Below are positions 58,318-64,000 of a DNA stretch of 64,000 bases, in pieces (positions within the stretch are counted from its first letter, which is position 1; each line of letters opens with the position of its first letter). The notes beneath the pieces were generated by a model. It made no database searches and had not been told where the DNA came from. It saw nothing but the letters and a program-made list of their open reading frames with translations. The stretch is from Eulemur rufifrons. Lineage: Eukaryota; Chordata; Mammalia; Primates; Lemuridae. Location: NCBI RefSeq assembly GCF_041146395.1, contig NW_027182962.1:137501-201500 (forward strand), read 5' to 3'. The translations under genes were made by a program, and so were the position numbers.

Positions 58318-58530
58318 AATCTAATTCTCAGACTTCTGGCTTTCTTAGAGTTTAGAAAGCCTGCAATCCCCCCATGCCATGCGTGAAAGGAGGCTTTACC
58401 ACTGTGTCCTGCATGAAACCCACGGGCCCATACCCAGAGAATGATAGAGTGGGTTCCCGGGTACAATCCCAGCCCCCTAAACTCCCCCCGCCCACCTAAT
58501 GCAGACAGGGCCCGTGCGTAAGCATAAACA
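58318..58530. repeat. Non-telomeric island 6
   Basis: Copy of island 1 with a one-base loss in 'cccgtgcgtaagcat', which alters the upstream end of the minus-strand frame and extends it to 96 codons (58,278-58,568). Confidence 0.85.
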
Positions 58531-59889
58531 ATACCTTTAACAGATAACCCTAACCCTAAACATAACACCCAACCCTGCTCCTATTTCTCCCCTTAACACG
58601 TAAACCTCACCGTGCGCCTAACTTTAACCTCTTATCCTAACGTTAATGCATAACCCATTTCCTGAGAACAACCCCTATCCCATAATTCTAACGCTATCTC
58701 CTAGTCATCACTGTGACACCTAATCCCTAACCCTAATTCTAAACCGCTAACCCTAACCGTAACCCTACCTACAACCCTAACACTGACAGTAACCCTTACT
58801 TTTAACTCCAATGCTATGCCTAACAAAAACCCTAACCCTTCACCCTAACCCTTCACCCTAACCCCTAAGCCTTATCCTAACCCTTAACCCTAATCCTAAT
58901 CCTAACAATTAAACCTAACCCTAGCTCTTAAAGCTAACCCTAAACATTACGCTCATGACTAGACCTAAGCCTGACACTAACCTAACACCTAACCCTAACC
59001 AGAACCCCTAAAGCTAAGCTTGAACTCTATCCCTACCCCTAGCAGTAAAATTGAAACCTAAACCTAAGCCCAACCCGTAACCCTAATCCTATCCTTTTAC
59101 CCTAAAACCAACCCCTAAACCTAACCCCAATACCTCACCCTAACTCTAACCCCAATCCTAATTCTAACCATACCCCTTCATAAAACACGAACTCCTAACC
59201 GCTAACCCTAACACTAACCAAAAACCCTAATCACTAATCCCTAACCCTAACGCTTAACCTTTACCTTAACCGTTAACCCTCACCCTAAATCTTAACACTG
59301 ACCCTATCCTTAAGCTTTAACTCTAAGCCTAACCCATAACCCTACAGTAAGGAAGACCCTTAATGCTAATGGGATCCCTTATCCCTAACCCTAACACTAC
59401 AGCTAAAAATAACCCTAACCTATGATCCTTAAACCTAACCCCGAACATTTACTTTAACCCCAAACCCTAACCCTAATCCTAAGCATTAAACCTAACCCTA
59501 TCTCTTAACCCTAACGCTAGCCCTTACCCTAACGCCTAGATCTAACCCTAAATCTAACCTACCGCCTAATCCTAACCTTAAGCTCTAATGCTAACTCTAA
59601 CCCTGAACCCTAAACCTACCCGTAACCCTTAACACTAACCCTATCCGTGAACCTTAACCCTGACCCTAACCGTTACCCGCACCAAACCATTTAACACTGA
59701 CCCTACCCCTAATCCTTAATGATAACCCTAACACTAAACCCTAACCCTAAGCCCAACACTTAACCCTAATCCTATCCCTTAACCCTAACCCTAACCCTAA
59801 TGCTATCCCCTAAACGTAACCCTAACCGTCACCAGTAAACCTAACCCTAACCTCTAACACAAACCATAGCACATAACTCTAACCCTAAA

Positions 59890-59920
<31 letters not shown>

Positions 59921-60187
59921 TATTAACCTTAACCGTAAGCGTTAACTCTCACGCTAACCTTTAATCCTAACCCTAACCTAATCTTCAACCCTAAACCTAA
60001 CACTTAACCCTAACCCTGTACCTAACCCTAACTCTCATCTTAACCCTAACCGTAAACCTCAACCCGAAACCAAAGTGTAACCGTTAAACCTAAGAGTAAC
60101 CTTTAACCCTAACCCTAAGCCCTCACCCTAAGCCCTCACCCTAACACTAAACTTCATCCTTAACCCTAACCATAATCCTAACCCTAA
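58531..60187. repeat. Degenerate telomeric repeat, unit 6
   Basis: CCCTAA variants with the marker at 59,345 (period 1,877 bp). A small local duplication 'aagccctcaccct' occurs near 60,118-60,142. No gene is visible. Confidence 0.9.
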
Positions 60188-60402
60188 ATCTAATTCTCAG
60201 ACTTCTTGCTTTCTTAGAGTTTAGAAAGCCTGCAATCCTCCCATGCCATGCGTGAAAGGAGGCTCTACCACTGTGTCCTGCATGAAACCCACGGGCCCAT
60301 ACCCAGAGTATGATAGAGTGGGTTCCCGGGTTCAATCCCAGCCCCCTAAACTCCCCCCGCCCGCCTAATGCAGACAGGGCCCGTGCGCTAAGCATAAACA
60401 AT
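60188..60402. repeat. Non-telomeric island 7
   Basis: Close copy of island 1. In this copy 'gggttcccgggttcaatccc' (about 60,320) matches a pol III B-box core (GGTTCAATCCC), whereas the other copies have 'gggtacaatcc'. The minus-strand 84-codon frame is open (60,147-60,401). Confidence 0.85.
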
Positions 60403-62062
60403 ACCTTTAACAGATAACCCTAACCCTGAACATAACACCCAACCCTGTTCCTATTTCTCCCCTTAACACGTAAACCTCACCGTGCGCCTAACTTTAACCT
60501 CTTATCCTAACGTTAATGCATAACACATTTCCTGAGAACAACCCCTATCCCATAATTCTAACCCTATATCCTTGTAATCACTGAGACACCTAATCCCTAA
60601 CCCTAATTCTAAACCGCTAAGCCGAACCGTAACGCTACCTACAACCCTAACACTGACAGTAACCCTTACTTCTAACCCCAACGCTATGACTAACAAAAAC
60701 CCTAACCCTTGACCCTAACCCTTCACCCTAACCCCTAAGCCTTACCCTATCCCTTAACCCTAATCCTAATCCTAACCATTAAACCTAACTCTAGCTCTTA
60801 AAGCTAACCCTAAACCTTACTCTCACGACTAGACCTAACCCTGACACTAACCTAACACCTAACCCTAACCAGAACCCCTAAAGCTAACCCTGAACCCTAT
60901 CCCTAACCCTAGCAGTAAACTTTAACCCTAAACCTAAGCCCTACCCGTAACCCTAATCCTATCCTTTTACCCTAAAACTAACCCCTAAACCTAACCCCTA
61001 TACCTCACCCTAACTCTAACCCCAATCCTAATTCTAACCATACCCCTTCATAAAACACTAACTCCTAACCGCTCACCCTAACACTAACCAAAAACCCTAA
61101 TCACTAATCCCTAACCGTAACGCTTAACCTTTACGCTAACCGTTAACCCTCACCCTAAATCTTAACACTGACCCTAACCTTAAGCTTTAACTCTAAGCCT
61201 AACCCTTAACCCTACAGTAAGGAATACCCTTAATGCTAATGGGATCCCTTATCCCTAACCCTAACACTACAGCTAAAAATAACCCTAACCTTTGATCCTT
61301 AAACCTAACCCCTAACACTTACTTTAACCACAAACCCTAACCCTAATACTAAGCATTAAACCTAACCCTATCTCTTAACAGCAACGCTAGCCCTTACCTT
61401 AACGCGTAGATCTAACTCTAAATCTAACCTACCGCCTAATCCTAACCTTAAGCCCTAATGCTAACTCTAACCCTGAACCCTAAACCTACCTGTAACCCTT
61501 AACACTAACCCTATCCGTGAACCTTAACCCTGACCCTAACCATTACCCGCTCCCAAGCATTTAACCCTGACCCTAACCCTAATCCTTAATGATAACCCTA
61601 ACACTAAACCCTAACCCTAAGCCCAACACTTAACCCTAATCCTATCCCTTAACCCTAACCCTAACCCTAATGCTAACCCCTAAACGTAACCCTAACCGTC
61701 ACCAGTAAACCTAACCCTAACGTCTAACACAAACCGTAGCACATAACTCTAACCCAAAAACTAACCCTAACCCTAACCCTAACCCTAAACTCTAACTCTT
61801 AACCTTAATCGTAAGCGTTAACTCTCATGCTAAACTTTAATCCTAACCCTAATCCTAATCTTCAACCCTAAACCTAACACTTAACCCTAACCCTGTACCT
61901 AACCCTAACCCTCATCTTAACCCTAACCGTAAACCTCAACCCTAAACCAAAGTGTAACCGTTAAACCTAAGAGTAACCTTTATCCCTAACCCTAATCCCT
62001 AACCCTAAGCCCTCACCCTAACACTAAACTTCATCCTTTACCCTAACCATAATCCTAACCCT
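60403..62062. repeat. Degenerate telomeric repeat, unit 7
   Basis: CCCTAA variants with the marker 'cagtaaggaatac' at 61,215 (period 1,870 bp). A 64-codon minus-strand frame at 60,502-60,696 recurs in the next unit and is read-through of telomeric repeat. Confidence 0.9.
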
Positions 62063-62279
62063 AAATCTAATTCTCAGACTTCTTGCTTTCTTAGAGTTTA
62101 GAAAGCCTGCAATCCTCCCAAGCCATGCGTGAAAGGAGGCACTACCACTGTGTCCTGCATGAAACCCACTGGCCCATACCCAGAGTATGATAGAGTGGGT
62201 TCCCGGGTACAATCCCAGCTCCCTGAAGTCCCCCCGCCCGCCTAATGCAGACAGGGCCCGTGCGCTAAGCATAAACAAT
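62063..62279. repeat. Non-telomeric island 8
   Basis: Copy of island 1 with several private changes ('cccaagccatgcg', 'agctccctgaagtccccccg'). The minus-strand 84-codon frame is still open (62,024-62,278). Confidence 0.85.
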
Positions 62280-62676
62280 ATCTTTAACAGATAACCCTAA
62301 CCCTGAACATAACACCCAACCCTGTTCCTATTTCTCCCCTTAACACGTAAACCTCACCGTGCGCCTAACTTTAACCTCTTATCCTAACGTTAATGCATAA
62401 CCCATTTCCTGAGAACAACCACTATCCCATAATTCTAACCCTATATCCTTGTAATCACTGAGACACCTAATCCCTAACCCTAATTCTAAAACGCTAACCC
62501 TAACCGTAACCCTACCTACAACCCTAACACTGACAGTAACCCTTACTTCTAACCCCAAGGCTATGCCTAACAAAAACCGTAACCCTTGACCCTAACCCTT
62601 CACCCTAACCCCTAAGCCTTACCCAATCCCTTAACCCTAATCCGAATCCTAACCATTAAACCTAACCCTAGCTCTT
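62280..62676. repeat. Degenerate telomeric repeat, unit 8 before the Alu
   Basis: CCCTAA variants in register with the other units, ending in the Alu target site 'ccctagctctt' (62,666-62,676). Confidence 0.9.
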
Positions 62677-63013
<337 letters not shown>

Positions 63014-64000
63014 CCCTAGCTCTTAAAGCTAACCCTAAACCTTACCCTCACGACTAGACCTAACCCTGACACTAACCTAACACCTAACACTCACCAGAAC
63101 CCCTAAAGCTAACCCTGAACCCTATCCCTAACCCTAGCAGTAAACTTTAACCCTAAACCTAAGCCCTACCCGTAACCCTAATCCTATCCTTTTACCCTAA
63201 AACTAACCCCTAAACCTAACCCCTATACCTCACCCTAACACTAACCCCAATCCTAATTCTAACCATACCCCTTCATAAAACACTAACTCCTAACCGCTAA
63301 CCCTAAAACTAACCAAAAACCCTAATCACTAATCCCTAACCCTAATGCTTAACCTTTACCCTAACCGTTAACCCTCACCCTAAATCTTAACACTGACCCT
63401 AACCTTAACCTTTAGCTCTAAGCCTAACCCTTAACCCTACAGTAAGGAAGACCCTTAATGCTAATGGGATCCCTTATCCCTAACCCTAACACTACAGCTA
63501 CAAATAACCCTAACCTTTGATCCTTAAACCTAACCCCTAACACTTACTTTAACCCCAATCCCTAACCCTAATCCTAAGCATTAAACCTAACCCTATCTCT
63601 TAACCCTAACGCTAGCCCTTACCCTAACGCCTAGATCTAACCCTAAATCTAACCTACTGCCTAATCCTAACCTTAAGCCCTAATGCTAACTCTAACCCTG
63701 AACCCTAAACCTACCGGTAACCCTTAACAGTAACCCTATCCGTGAACCTTAACCCTGACCCTAATCATTACCCGCACCCAAACATTTAACCCTGACCCGA
63801 CCACTAATCCTTAATGATAACCCTAACACTAAACCCTAACCCTAAGCCCAACACTTAACCCTAATCCTATCCCTTAACTCTAACCCTAACCCTAACCCTA
63901 ATGCTAACCCCTAAACGTAACCCTAACAGTGACCAGTAAACCTAACCCTAACCTCTAACACAAACCATAGCACATAACTGTAACCCTAAAACGAACCCTA
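63014..64000. repeat. Degenerate telomeric repeat, unit 8 after the Alu, to the window end
   Basis: CCCTAA variants in register with other units. The marker 'cagtaaggaagac' is at 63,440, which is 2,225 bp after the previous one; removing the Alu and one target copy gives 1,877 bp. The array continues beyond the window, and the next island would be expected near 64.25 kb. Confidence 0.9.

Noticed and set aside
50987..62573. Minus-strand frames in the telomeric region as real genes
   Set aside because: They consist of island plus telomeric hexamers and are shared because units are recent copies. The 64-codon frames (60,502 and 62,379) are pure telomeric read-through. Kept only as a low-interest observation.

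Overview
The window looks like subtelomeric or otherwise heterochromatic DNA from a strepsirrhine primate, most likely a lemur. The evidence is a full-length dimeric Alu of strepsirrhine type (the extra A/T-rich 'tatggacaact' block in the left-arm linker and the 'gaggttgctgtgaactaagctg' right arm), a primate-like LINE-1, a class II (betaretrovirus-like) endogenous retrovirus, and vertebrate telomere-type CCCTAA repeats. No ordinary host gene is supported anywhere; almost every open frame in the window is an accident of a repeat.

Layout. (1) 1-49,815 is one long tandem array of a ~545-bp satellite monomer (about 68 copies) that I do not recognise. It is interrupted by an L1 (1,170-7,475), a plus-strand Alu (14,030-14,371) and an ERV (20,258-26,536), each with target-site duplications made of satellite sequence. 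The left part (1-13,240) is old and diverged. From about 13.3 kb the copies become much more alike, and from 26.5 kb to 49.8 kb they fall into three monomer classes (A, B, C), mostly in A-B-B-C (~2.19 kb) or A-B-C (~1.64 kb) order. (2) At about 49,815 the satellite stops abruptly inside a monomer, and degenerate CCCTAA sequence runs to the window end. This part is itself a higher-order array with a ~1.87-kb period: each unit has ~1.65 kb of decayed telomeric hexamers, a ~210-bp non-telomeric island and a second short marker. A minus-strand Alu (62,677-63,013) interrupts the last complete unit.

Mobile elements. The L1 is essentially full length with an intact ORF1 and a badly broken ORF2. The ERV has two LTRs that differ by only five substitutions in their alignable ~730 bp, yet its gag, pro, pol and env are all wrecked and pol has lost most of RT and RNase H. 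This suggests a defective element copied in trans. Its primer-binding site matches tRNA-Ser rather than the tRNA-Lys usual for this class, and its 3' LTR carries an internal duplication of the LTR end plus the start of the primer-binding site.

The most interesting structures are the two unrelated higher-order arrays meeting at a sharp junction, the satellite hairpin, and the unusual ERV. All identities, copy counts and periods were judged by eye; no alignment or database search was run.
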